From: G963677445 sp963677445
GTDB taxonomy: Bacteria > Bacteroidota > Ignavibacteria > Ignavibacteriales > Melioribacteraceae
NCBI GenBank assembly: GCA_963677445.2
Contig: CAXXGF010000034.1
Span: forward strand, 1 to 64,000
DNA: 64,000 nt
Reading direction: 5' to 3'
Position numbers and translations under genes: made by a program
Notes under the pieces: generated by a model
Database searches by the model: none
Told to the model about the DNA's origin: nothing
What the model saw: the letters and a program-made list of their open reading frames with translations, nothing else
In this document: piece after piece, positions 1 to 8,965 of the stretch
Layout: every line of letters begins with the position of its first letter
Position numbering within the stretch: position 1 is the first letter of the stretch

Positions 1-1001
1 GAAATAAAAGGTATGTGGAGAGGCGAATTTGGCGACACTCCCCTGGTGATGAATGTTACAAAACAAACAGAAAACACGCTGAATGCGAACCTCTCTATCC
101 TTTACAGCAAACATAAAACATTATTCAATTACCGGCGTCATTGACAGTTCCGCGGTATGATTGAGCTCAAAGATAATACCGGTGGTGTCTACATGGGTGA
201 ATTCAGTGATAATAATTATGTAATGTCAGGTATGTACAGAAGCAAAGCCGGTGAAAACACCCCGTTCAAACTTGTATCCGATAACAAACCTGAAGAGGTT
301 GAAGAAAAAGAACCGGTAAAAGAGATAAAGAAGAAGCCGTAACGCCTGAAGAAACAAAGAAAACTGAAACGAAAAAAAGTGAACACCGAAAGTGACTCCA
401 CCTGTTGTTGCCGAAGAAAAGCCGCTGATGAGAAAAGAACAGATACCGAAACCAAAAAACCGGCAGTGACCGAAAAGAAAACTCCGGTAAAAACAGATAA
501 AGAACCGGTTGTTCAGGAAAAGAAAAAAACTCCTGTTGTCGCGGAAGAAAAACCTGTGTTGAAAAGAACCGGTAAAAACTGAAGAAAAGAAACCGAAGTT
601 AAAAAAGAAGCAAAACTTGTTCTTCCAAAAAAATCAATTCAGATGAGAACCGGCAGGGATTCCGGATGGATATATATGACTGCTACCGCGTCCGCGCTTC
701 AATCGTCAGGATAAAGTTCTTCATAACCGATATTCAGGGAACAGGACTGTCAATATCCGGCAAGTTCTATTATGGCAACTGACGGAACGGAAACCGCGTG
801 CCTGTTGACCAGGGAAGCCTCGGCAGCGCCGATCTTGACGGAACAGAAATAAACCTGAAAATGGAAAACATGAAACCGGTCGAAGGTTCTTTTGTTTTCA
901 GGAACTTTGATGAAAATGTAGCTAAAATAAGAAAACTTGAAGTAAGGCTCGGAGACGGTAGCTGGGAAACAGTTGTTTTCGAAGAGCTCGAAATAGATTA
1001 G
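1..1001 (+). pseudogene. Decayed linker-rich protein gene, 5' end outside window
   Basis: Coding similarity can be followed from base 1 to a stop at 1001, but only by changing frame repeatedly. Frame 1 runs to about 120, frame 2 to about 155, frame 1 to 342, frame 3 to about 390, frame 2 to about 450, frame 1 to about 570, frame 2 to about 680 and frame 3 to the end. There is an in-frame TGA near 772. The N-terminal part is a beta-rich repeat of the type GxWxGEFGDTP...GGVYMGEF. The middle is Lys/Glu/Pro-rich with repeated PVVAEEKP units. The C-terminal 100 residues look globular (ends VVFEELEID). So many lesions point to a real pseudogene. It lies directly upstream of the AAA/FHA/PP2C genes and shares their linker style, so it was probably a fourth member of that cluster. 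No family name can be given. Confidence 0.6.
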
Positions 1002-1045
1002 ACAGAATTGTATATTGTCTAAATAGAAGGTTTACAAAAAAAATC

Positions 1046-1073
1046 AACTTTGCTCCTAAAAGGGAGCAAAGTT
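1046..1073 (+). terminator. Hairpin after the decayed gene
   Basis: AACTTTGCTCC (1046-1056) pairs perfectly with GGAGCAAAGTT (1063-1073) across a 6-base loop, 45 bases after the stop at 1001. It is followed only by a short TTTAATT, so it is a weak intrinsic terminator candidate. Confidence 0.5.
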
Positions 1074-1079
1074 TAATTA

Positions 1080-1204
1080 CCCGGGTGACGGATGTAATAA
1101 GGAACCGGGAGTAACGAATCAGGAAAGACGATTTGTCCCCGAAAGAGGGCGAACCGCAGCTAAAGTTTAAGGTAATTCCTGAAAGTGGAATAAAACAGGA
1201 ATTA
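1080..1204 (+). promoter_or_regulatory. Possible structured leader RNA upstream of the AAA gene
   Basis: Several short helices follow one another here. CCCGG 1080-1084 can pair with CCGGG 1105-1109. CGAATC 1114-1119 can pair with GATTTG 1130-1135. A CCC/GGG helix lies around 1137-1148. TAATTCCTG 1173-1181 pairs perfectly with CAGGAATTA 1196-1204. The block ends 46 bases before the start at 1251. It does not match a riboswitch core that I recognise. It could be a leader, a small RNA or repeat debris. Confidence 0.3.
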
Positions 1205-1250
1205 TAATGAATTAATAGTATTAAAAATTTGAAATCAACAGGTAGAAATT

Positions 1251-4200
1251 ATGCCTCTAAGTTGTGATAACTGTGGAGCCCAAAACAGGGATATCGCGAA
1301 ATACTGCAAAAAGTGCGGCGGTGAACTTATTACCAGCGAAGCCATAGAGCTTGAATCCCTGGTTGGATTGGGCCAGGTAAAAAGTGAAATAAAATCGATG
1401 ATAAATGTCTATAAGGCAATGCAATCCCGCGGAACCGGCCTGAGAAGACTCAACCTTCACTCTATTATTATGGGTGAATCAGGCACCGGGAAAAGTATGA
1501 TCGCCGGAGTGTTGCAGACATTATTCTATAAAAACAAGATCATCACTCAGAAAAACATTAACATCGTTGACGCCGTTGATTATGATGATTTTGCCGAAGA
1601 ATTTGAAAACAATATTCAGAAAGCCCGCGGCGGGTATCCTTTTTATTGATAACGTCCAGAAACTTGTGCCGGATGGTTACGCCACAGATATCAACAAACT
1701 TGATAAACTTTTTTCCGAAATGGATAAAATGGGAAATGATCCCATCGTTGTCCTTTCGGGATTGACTGAGGGATTCGGTTCATTCCTCGATAAGAACCCT
1801 TCCATAAGAAACCGCTTTAATTATTTCTTCCTCCTTCCCGAATATTCAGTCACCGATCTGCTTGAAATTTGTAAAAGAAAACTGGCCGCTTATAGTCTTT
1901 CTCTATCAGAAGAATCGGAAGCGAGATTAAAAGGACTGTTCAAACACGCTGTAAAATATAAAGATGAATCTTTCGGAAATGGTCACCTCAGTTCCGCGAC
2001 TGCCGAAGCGATCTTTAAAGCCTATCTTTCAAGAATCGGCAAAGGTGATCCCGATAATAATATTGTCAGTAATGATGATATTATCGGTGAAGTGGAAATA
2101 GAGCGCCCTGTTGAAGAAATTATGGCCGAACTCGACAGCTTCATCGGAATGGATGAAGTCAAGGAAGCTGTGCGTGAAATAGCGCGACAGATTGCTTCCA
2201 ATAAGGAAAGAGAAGCGCGGGGACTCGGAGGCGCGGAAAAACCGGCCATGAACCTTGTGCTCACAGGCAACCCCGGCACAGGCAAAACAACCGTTGCCAG
2301 AAAGCTGGGTGAGGTGCTCGCCGCGCTCGGATTTATCGATAACGGACATGTAATAGAGGTTGACCGCAGCCAGATGGTTGGCCAGTATAAAGGACAGACA
2401 GCTATTCAGGTGACTGACCTCTGCAACAAAGCAATGGGTGGAATTCTTTTTGTCGACGAAGCCTATACACTCTCACAATCCAGTGAAATTGGAAGCTCCG
2501 ACCAGTATGGCAAGGAGGCGATAGAAACCCTGATGAAACGAATGGAGGATGACCGTGGTAAATTTGTGGTTATCGCCGCCGGTTATAAAAACCTGATGGA
2601 TCAGTTCCTCGATGTAAATCCCGGCCTTAAAAGCCGTTTTGATAAAAATATCGATATTCCGGATTATAAACCGGATGAACTATTCCGGATTTTCCTGATG
2701 TTCGCCAAAAAGAAAAAATATAAATTCACCGATGACGCGCTGGAAAATGCTCAAAAAGCGATCAAACTGATCTACGAAGGAAGGGATAAAAACTTCGGCA
2801 ACGGACGTGAAATGAGAAAACTTTTCGATGCCACAGTAGCCCGCTTTTCCAACAGGATCAATTCTATTCCCGCGGCTGAGCAGACAAATCAATTGCTTAC
2901 CACCATCACAGCCGAAGATATCCCGTACGAAGAACAAAGCGATAAGTCAATCGATGAAATTATGGGTAAACTTAATGAACTTGTGGGTCTTAAAGGTGTA
3001 AAAGATAAAATAACCGAACTTGTTCATTATATCAATCTTGAAAATAAACGCGCGAAGGATGGAGGTAAAAAAACAGCTCTCAACCTCAACATGGTTTTCA
3101 CCGGCAATCCCGGCACAGGAAAAACTACCGTGGCAAGGATTATGGCCGATGTTTTCAAGTCGCTCGGACTTTTATCCCGCGGACACCTCGTTGAAGTCGA
3201 CAGCTCTCATCTTGTGGCAGGATACAAAGGTCAGACATCGCTGAAAACCAATAAAACAATTGATTCATCTATGGGAGGCCTCCTCTTTATCGATGAAGCC
3301 TATACCCTTTCGCAGGGAGGCGGTGATGGATTCGGCAAGGAAGCTATCGACACACTCCTGAAAAGAGTTGAAGATGACCGCGGACGGTTTATCTCTATTA
3401 TTGCCGGTTATTCAAATGAAATGAGAGAATTCCTCGATGTTAACCCGGGACTTCAATCCAGGTATACAAATGTCATCCATTTTGAAGATTATAAGGCTGA
3501 GGAACTGAAAGAAATCCTGATAAGAATGATAGGGGGCAAAGGGTTCAGAATTGATGAAGACACCGATAAACGTCTCGACAGTTTCTTTAAATCCATCTAT
3601 AACGGCAGAGATAAAAACTTCGGCAATGGCCGCGAAGTGCGCAATATTTTTGAGTCCGCGCTACAAAGACAAAGCACGCGCCTTGCTGAAAAAATGAATG
3701 CGGGCGAGGATGTGGACGACCAGCTCAACCTGCTCACTTATGAGGATATTGCCGGAAGCAGTGAAAAAGAAAAATCTGTCGAGGAAATTCTGGCCGAACT
3801 TGACGGATTTATCGGTATGGATAACGTCAAACAAATGGTCCGGGAAATAGCCCGCAAAATTGAGATAGATAATGAGCGTGTTAAACGTGGTATCGGCAGC
3901 GCTGATAAATCAGGTGTTCACCTCGTTATTACAGGCAATCCCGGAACAGGTAAAACTACGGTAGCCCGCAAACTCGGGGAAATATTTAAAGCTATTGGTT
4001 TCCTCAGCAGCGGACAGGTTAATGAAGTGGATAAAAGCGGTATGGTAAGCCAGTATAAAGGCGAAACTCCCAAACTTGTTAATAAGCAGTGCGACAAGGC
4101 GATGGGAGGTATTTTATTCGTGGATGAAGCTTATGCTCTCTCCCCTCCTTCAGATATCGGGCAAAAAGATGAACTCGGAGTTCAGGCAATTGAAGCTCTT

Positions 4201-5430
4201 ATGAAGCGTATGGAAGATGACAGGGGTAAATTTGTGACAATCGCCGCCGGGTATAAAGAAGAAATGGAAGGTTTTCTCGAAGCAAATCCCGGAATGAAAA
4301 GCCGTTTCGATTATTACCTGCATATTGAAGATTATAAACCGGATGAACTTTATAAAATATTTAACGTGGCATTCGCTAAAAAGAAAAAATATACTCTCTC
4401 CCCCGAAGCGGATGAAAAAATTAAACTGGTGATTGAAGATATCTATAGCAGGCGTGATAAAAACTTCGCCAATGCCCGTGAAATGAGAAAGTTGTTTAAT
4501 ACGATAACCTCAAAAATGTCCGACAGAATATCAAATATTCCACAGAATGAACTCACAGATGAAATGTTCACCACAATTCTGCCCGAAGATATTCCCTTTG
4601 AAGGAGCAAAAACAAGATCAATTGATGATATTTTCGCGCAGCTCGATGAACTTATCGGACTCGATGGCATTAAGTCTGAATTGAGAGCCCTTACCAATTA
4701 CCTGAGAGTTGAAAAGAAACGCGCTGAACTTGGCGGTAAGGAAACCGCGGTTAATACACATTTTATTTTCACCGGTAATCCCGGAACGGGTAAAACAACC
4801 GTCGCGCGTATTGTCGCTGATATCCTTAAAGCGCTCGGTCTTCTTACAAAAGGACAGCTCGTTGAGGTTGACCGTTCAAATCTTGTCGCTTCTTATTCAG
4901 GCCAGACAAGTCCCAAGACAAATAAAACAATTGACAACGCTATTGGCGGGGTGCTCTTTATCGATGAAGCCTATACTTTGTCGCGCGCCGGAGCTAATGA
5001 TACTTTCGGTCGTGAAGCGATTGATACCCTTCTTAAGAGAGTTGAAGATGACCGGGGCAAGTTTGTTGCCATTGCCGCCGGCTATACAAATGAAATGAAT
5101 GAATTTCTGGAAACTAATCCGGGACTTAAGAGCAGATTTACCAATGTAATTAACTTCGAAGATTATACTCCCGATGAAATGCTTCAGATATTTATGCTTT
5201 TTGTCAGGAAAAAGAAAATGATCCTTGAGGATGGCGTAGGGGATCACCTTTACGAAAAATTCACCAGTATGTATCAAAACAGGGATAAAAACTTCGGGAA
5301 CGCGCGCGATGTAAGAAATATCTTTGAAAAAGCGCTTAAAATGCAGAGCACCCGAATAGCCGGAATGCTCGACTCACCCGAATTTAATGAAGATGAACTG
5401 AACAAAATAAAAGTTGAGGATTTCGACTGA
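1251..5430 (+). CDS. Zinc-ribbon protein with five tandem AAA+ (CbbX/SpoVK-like) modules, one frameshift
   Basis: The start is ATG 1251. Residues 5-22 form a zinc ribbon (CxxC...CxxC). Five AAA+ modules of the CbbX/SpoVK/EccA type follow. The first has P-loop GESGTGKS (near 1473) but a degenerate Walker B (ILFIDN, no DE). The next four carry GNPGTGKTT (near 2265, 3103, 3937 and 4771, about 278 codons apart) and intact (L/F)FVDEAY or LFIDEAY Walker B motifs, with arginine-finger-like NPGL(K/Q)SR(F/Y) segments. The reading frame shifts by +1 near 1632-1634, where a GGG run appears to hold one G too many: frame 3 ends at 1649, and frame 1 continues GILFIDN to 5430. Removing one base gives 1392 residues. 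Such ATPases remodel protein complexes; the client is unknown. The stop overlaps the next start (TGATG), so the FHA gene is translationally coupled. Single-AAA relatives are common; five in one chain is unusual. Confidence 0.85.
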
Positions 5431-6008
5431 TGATCTGCGCGTTTTGTAAAAAAGAAATAGATGCCGATTCTTTCTACTGCGATCAGTGCGGTGAGGAAAT
5501 TAAAATATGCCCCAAATGTGGCAAAGCCGGGAAAGGCAAAATTTGCACTTCCGATGGCACAAAACTTATCATGGCAAAGGATAAACAACCTGATGATGAT
5601 GATAAAACAATTCCTGTAAAACAGGAAGTTGCCACACCAAAACCACCCCCTCCCGGTGTGAAAAAGATCATTGATGACACTCCGCCTCCGAAACCGGGGG
5701 AAAAAGCTAATCCGGTTATCACCCTTAGGAATAATGCGGTTAATATTAAATTTTCACCGAAACATGAAGATGTTGTCGGCAGAAAAAAAGGCAATTTCGC
5801 CCATCTCTTTGCACAGTATAAACAAATCTCAGGTCAGCACGCGAAATTTATGTACAGTCCTGAAACAGGGTGGATGGTGGCTGATCTGGGCTCTTCCAAC
5901 GGAACAAAATATAGAGATAAGAAACTTATTCCCAATAATCCTGTTAAATTGGAGAACGGGACTCATTTGCTGCTCGCGAATATTGAGTTTTTTATTGAAA
6001 TTATTTAA
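5430..6008 (+). CDS. Zinc-ribbon and FHA domain protein
   Basis: 192 residues. A Cys-rich N-terminus (Cys 3, 6, 17, 20, 27, 30, 39) forms one or two zinc ribbons. A Pro-rich linker follows at about residues 53-95. The C-terminal FHA domain (about 103-192) shows the conserved GR, SxxH (ISGQHAKF) and GSSNGT signatures. FHA domains bind phosphothreonine peptides, so this is the reader of a Ser/Thr phosphorylation signal. The start ATG overlaps the AAA stop codon, and the PP2C gene starts 10 bases after its stop, so the three form one operon: ATPase, phospho-reader and phosphatase. No Ser/Thr kinase is visible in the window; it may lie upstream. The family assignment is firm; the biological role is inference. 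Confidence 0.85.
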   Translation: MICAFCKKEIDADSFYCDQCGEEIKICPKCGKAGKGKICTSDGTKLIMAKDKQPDDDDKTIPVKQEVATPKPPPPGVKKIIDDTPPPKPGEKANPVITLRNNAVNIKFSPKHEDVVGRKKGNFAHLFAQYKQISGQHAKFMYSPETGWMVADLGSSNGTKYRDKKLIPNNPVKLENGTHLLLANIEFFIEII

Positions 6009-6017
6009 GGTTGATTC

Positions 6018-6773
6018 ATGAAAATATTAGTTGCCGCCGAAAGTGATGTCGGCCTGGTCAGAGGCCGAAATGAAGATATGATCCTTGTGGATACCGACCT
6101 GATCAGAGATGGTAAAAACAGCTACCTCTTTGAAGCGGGTGAAACTCATGATTCTTTTGTTATGTCTGTTTCTGATGGCATGGGGGGACATAATGCCGGC
6201 GATTTTGCCAGTGAATATATACTTACCGAGTTTGCCAAACGTTTTCATCAGATGGAAGATGTTCTGGATGAACAACAGTTGCGGGATTATATGACCCTCA
6301 CTATTTCCAATATTCATAATGAACTTAATCAGATGGGAAAGGAATATCCTGAAAAACGTAATATGGGCGCTACCATTATTGTTTTTCTCTATTATCATGG
6401 GAAATTCTATTTCGCTCTTGCCGGCGACAGCAGGCTTTACCGTTTTAGAAGAGGTATACTCAAGCAGATATCCCGCGATCATACACTTGCCGAAATGAAT
6501 AACCTCGACCGTTCCTCGAGCCATGTTCTCCTTAACGCTGTCGGCGGGGGTGAGGAAGTTTACCTCGACTTTTTTGATATTACCGATAACGTTATGCCCG
6601 ATGATATATTCCTCCTCTGCAGCGACGGACTCACCGATATGGCAGCCGATGAAAAAATTGAGGAAACTATCGACAGCCTCGATGAATTCGATACCGGATC
6701 CCTCGTAAAACTTGCCCATAACGGCGGCGGAAAAGACAACGTCTCAGTTATTCTTGCCCGTATAACTGAATAA
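6018..6773 (+). CDS. PP2C-family Ser/Thr protein phosphatase
   Basis: 251 residues, soluble, single domain. The PPM/PP2C metal-binding motifs are all visible: GxxRxxNED near residues 12-20, SDGMGG with Asp53-Gly54, GDSR in the middle, CSDGLTD, and the C-terminal GGGKDNVSVIL. The length matches the Stp/PrpC group of bacterial phosphatases that remove phosphates from Thr/Ser of kinase substrates and of FHA partners. It begins 10 bases after the FHA gene and is followed by a strong terminator, so it is the last gene of the operon. Catalysis is well supported; the target is unknown but is likely linked to the FHA or AAA protein. Confidence 0.9.
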   Translation: MKILVAAESDVGLVRGRNEDMILVDTDLIRDGKNSYLFEAGETHDSFVMSVSDGMGGHNAGDFASEYILTEFAKRFHQMEDVLDEQQLRDYMTLTISNIHNELNQMGKEYPEKRNMGATIIVFLYYHGKFYFALAGDSRLYRFRRGILKQISRDHTLAEMNNLDRSSSHVLLNAVGGGEEVYLDFFDITDNVMPDDIFLLCSDGLTDMAADEKIEETIDSLDEFDTGSLVKLAHNGGGKDNVSVILARITE

Positions 6774-6806
6774 TAAACCGAAACATAATATAAAATTCGC
6801 CCGTAG

Positions 6807-6835
6807 GGGCAACCCTCGTGGTTGCCCTTTTTTTT
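6807..6835 (+). terminator. Rho-independent terminator after the PP2C gene
   Basis: GGGCAACC (6807-6814), loop CTCGT, GGTTGCCC (6820-6827), followed by eight T. It closes the AAA/FHA/PP2C operon. Confidence 0.9.
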
Positions 6836-6848
6836 GTTTGTCCTCCGT

Positions 6849-6962
6849 ATGGCTGCCCCTTTTGCCACAAGCTGCGGAGGTGTTCCAACTGTAAAACTAC
6901 TGATCCCTGAAAGTGAAGCTGAATATGCCGCCCCTATTGTGGAAAACTACCTGAAAGAATAA
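6849..6962 (+). pseudogene. Short 3' gene remnant
   Basis: A 37-codon open frame (ATG 6849 to TAA 6962) reads MAAPFATSCGG then VPTVKLLIPESEAEYAAPIV, ending ENYLKE. The tail resembles the end of small alpha/beta proteins such as DUF2007-type putative signal-transducing proteins. The N-terminus looks like read-through of terminator-adjacent DNA, so this is probably a leftover 3' end. Family assignment is tentative. Confidence 0.25.
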
Positions 6963-7376
6963 TTTGCAAATCACAGGTATATGTCTGTTCTTAATCCAAC
7001 CTTGCGATATATCCACATTATTTTTTTGTGAGCGGTTCAAAAACTACCTCGCCCAAATCAAAAGACTCAGAACTGCTTTACCGAAAAAAATACTCACCCA
7101 TTACAGCGAGTTTGAACGAAGGGAAGAACTGGAATAATTCTTTCGTAGTAGTAGTAGTAAAACTATCACCCGAAGACCTAAGCCTGCTAAAGAATTCCGC
7201 ACAGAAGATCATGAATCAATAGGAATGATTGGCTGCCCGATAAATGAGGGCAGCGATGTCAGGAATGCCCACCTTCTTCTCTCCGATATGAACAGCACAA
7301 ATACCCGGCAGGTTATAAAAGCTAATCTCCCCTGCCGGCTGAAATCACCGGCAGGCAATTACAAATTTTTCAATTA
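6963..7376. other. Intergenic stretch without a convincing gene
   Basis: About 410 bases. A frame near 7028-7130 reads KKILTHYSEFERREELE before a stop, which could be old coding sequence. No start, ribosome site or family could be assigned. Confidence 0.4.
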
Positions 7377-7574
7377 TCAGAGTTTAATCAGATAATCCTT
7401 ATACTGCTGTTCTCCTTTTTTAAAACGCAGATAAAAATCATTATTATTCGCGGCGGGATTTCTGGTCGTTGCCCTGACCAGCTCTTTCTGATATCCCAAC
7501 TCTTCATACTTTTCGATCAACAAACTGAAAAACCGGTTTACCATTTCTTCAGCTTTTTCCAGTGTCATTCTCAT
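7377..7574 (-). CDS. Small hypothetical protein
   Basis: 65 residues: a helical N-terminal half (TLEKAEEMVNRFFSLLIEKY) and a polar C-terminal half ending YKDYLIKL. On the minus strand the start is preceded by GCAGGAAGGTT, a good ribosome-binding site, and by a second possible ATG two codons downstream. No membrane segment, signal peptide or known motif. It is isolated, with repeat-rich DNA on its upstream side. The ribosome site makes it a likely real gene; function unknown. Confidence 0.5.
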   Translation of the reverse strand: MRMTLEKAEEMVNRFFSLLIEKYEELGYQKELVRATTRNPAANNNDFYLRFKKGEQQYKDYLIKL

Positions 7575-7833
7575 AACCTTCCTGCATTATTCTACAAAAA
7601 CCATGATACGAAATCACCGGAGTATCTTTTGTCTTAACTAACCAATACTCCTGAACTTAGTAAAAAAAAGTAAATGTGTTTGTGATTTGGCTCCCTTCCA
7701 TGTTTTTTGTTTAATCCTGTAAGACAATCTTTGCTCATTGTCACATTCTTCTTTCTCTATTCAGACGTTTATACAACCATATAGTTAGCCTTTGTTCCAA
7801 AAATTTCAGGTCATTTTTTTATACCCCATAATA

Positions 7834-8110
7834 ATAAACCGGCAAAACCAGAAGTGAAAAGCGGTTAGTGGAGAGTGAAGAGTAAAAAAGCAGCAATTCT
7901 TCTTTAAGATAACTTCAAAATCTCCAGGAAGTCCCGCAAGGGACAACAGATAATAGCCCCACAATTCATTGTGGAGAAAAAAGTTAGGAAGAAAATCAAG
8001 AGTCCCGCAAGGGATTCTCCGCGGCGAACAGGCTGACAGAATTCCCCGGTAAATTGCTGGTCAAATAATATTTTGTCTTTTTGCACAAGATTTAACTGCT
8101 AACGGAATTA
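7834..8110 (+). repeat. Modular A/B-ended dispersed element, copy 1
   Basis: End A (TAAACCGGCAAAACCAGAAG) lies at about 7834-7853. End B (TTTTTGCACAAGATTTAACT then GCTAACGGA) lies at about 8079-8107. The interior holds GTCCCGCAAGGGAC hairpins near 7934 and 8003 and a CCCCACAATTCATTGTGG hairpin near 7957. No coding capacity. See the finding on the A/B family. Confidence 0.65.
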
Positions 8111-8200
8111 TCGTAATCCCCAACCTTAAGAAAAAGGAACAGCCTCACCACCGTCACCCAACCCGGTCATCATACTCTTACTCATACTCTGATTCTTTAA
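8101..8200 (-). repeat. Inverted copy of a dispersed repeat also at 44170-44275
   Basis: Read on the minus strand, this segment (AATCAGAGTATGAGTAAGAG, TATGATGACCGG, then a G-rich stretch, then GGGGATTACGAT) matches 44170-44275 on the plus strand with small differences. No open frame. Confidence 0.5.
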
Positions 8201-8272
8201 TACCGATACCGATACCGATACCGATACCGATACCGATACCGATACCGATACCGATACCGATACCGATACCGA
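8201..8272 (+). repeat. Hexanucleotide microsatellite (TACCGA)12
   Basis: Twelve perfect uninterrupted TACCGA units, 72 bases. It lies in non-coding DNA about 460 bases upstream of the tautomerase start. Confidence 0.95.
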
Positions 8273-8733
8273 AAAATAATCATGTTATACTTATGGTTCA
8301 GACATTTTTTTCGCCTAAAACTGTTGTGACTTTTCCACCGGTTGAATTAGGTTTACTACCTCTGGTTTGTCACTTTACCACTAAGGAGCCCCAATTCGGG
8401 AAAATATCTAATTTCAAATTTGGCAGCAACAATAATAGATTTAATAACCTTTTGAAAACTCTTCAATATTGAAAGATCGAAATCCGCTTAATCAGAGATA
8501 TCTGCGGTCCTCTTTTAATTATTCATTGTTCATTATTAATTATTAATTGATATTGTTTGACCTTTTATAGAAATTGACTACTATTAGTATTACATTCCAA
8601 ATTCTGATAAAAAATTTGTCCTGCTATATTTAAGTCCCTGCCCTCATTCCTGATCAATTGTTAATTGAATTTTAATTCTTTAATTTAACCGGAAAGAAGA
8701 TCAAATATTGCTAAAATAAAATGGAATAATTAT
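8273..8733. other. AT-rich intergenic stretch
   Basis: No gene seen. It contains low-complexity AATTATTAATTGATATTG near 8530-8555, similar to the AT-rich interior module found at 15540-15605 and 50890-50945. The upstream region of the tautomerase gene lies here. Confidence 0.5.
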
Positions 8734-8931
8734 ATGCCGGTAATCAGAATTGACATTGGGAAACACTCTGCCACAGCGGAAATAAAAGTAGAATTAATCG
8801 AAAAACTAACCCGGACCGCATCGGAAGTAACAAAAATTCCAGCCGATGTTTTTTCGGTAATTATCTATGAACATGAAGACAATAACTACGGCGTGGGAGG
8901 CAAAACTCTGGATAAAGTCAGAAAACAATAA
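8734..8931 (+). CDS. 4-oxalocrotonate tautomerase family protein (DmpI-like)
   Basis: 65 residues beginning MPVIRIDIG, so Pro becomes the free N-terminal residue after Met removal and acts as the catalytic base, as in the family. The core (VELIEKLTRTASEVTKIP, VFSVIIYEH, NNYGVGGKTL) follows the DmpI-type pattern with the GVGG turn. These enzymes interconvert enol and keto acids as small oligomers. There is no clear Shine-Dalgarno sequence upstream, which is common in this bacterial group. The next gene starts 34 bases later and may be co-transcribed. The substrate is unknown. Confidence 0.85.
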   Translation: MPVIRIDIGKHSATAEIKVELIEKLTRTASEVTKIPADVFSVIIYEHEDNNYGVGGKTLDKVRKQ

Positions 8932-8965
8932 CTCAGGAAAAAATTAACAACTTTAGGGAATGGTA

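Noticed and set aside
7028..7222. 64-codon plus-strand frame
   Set aside because: The composition (VVVVV from GTA repeats), lack of a ribosome site and lack of any motif suggest chance.
7904..8086. 60-codon minus-strand frame in the repeat
   Set aside because: It runs through GTCCC/GGGAC hairpins and end B of the repeat element, so it is translated repeat DNA.
8201..8272. TACCGA array as a CRISPR or replication iteron set
   Set aside because: Uninterrupted 6-base units without spacers are a microsatellite; there is no initiator gene nearby.
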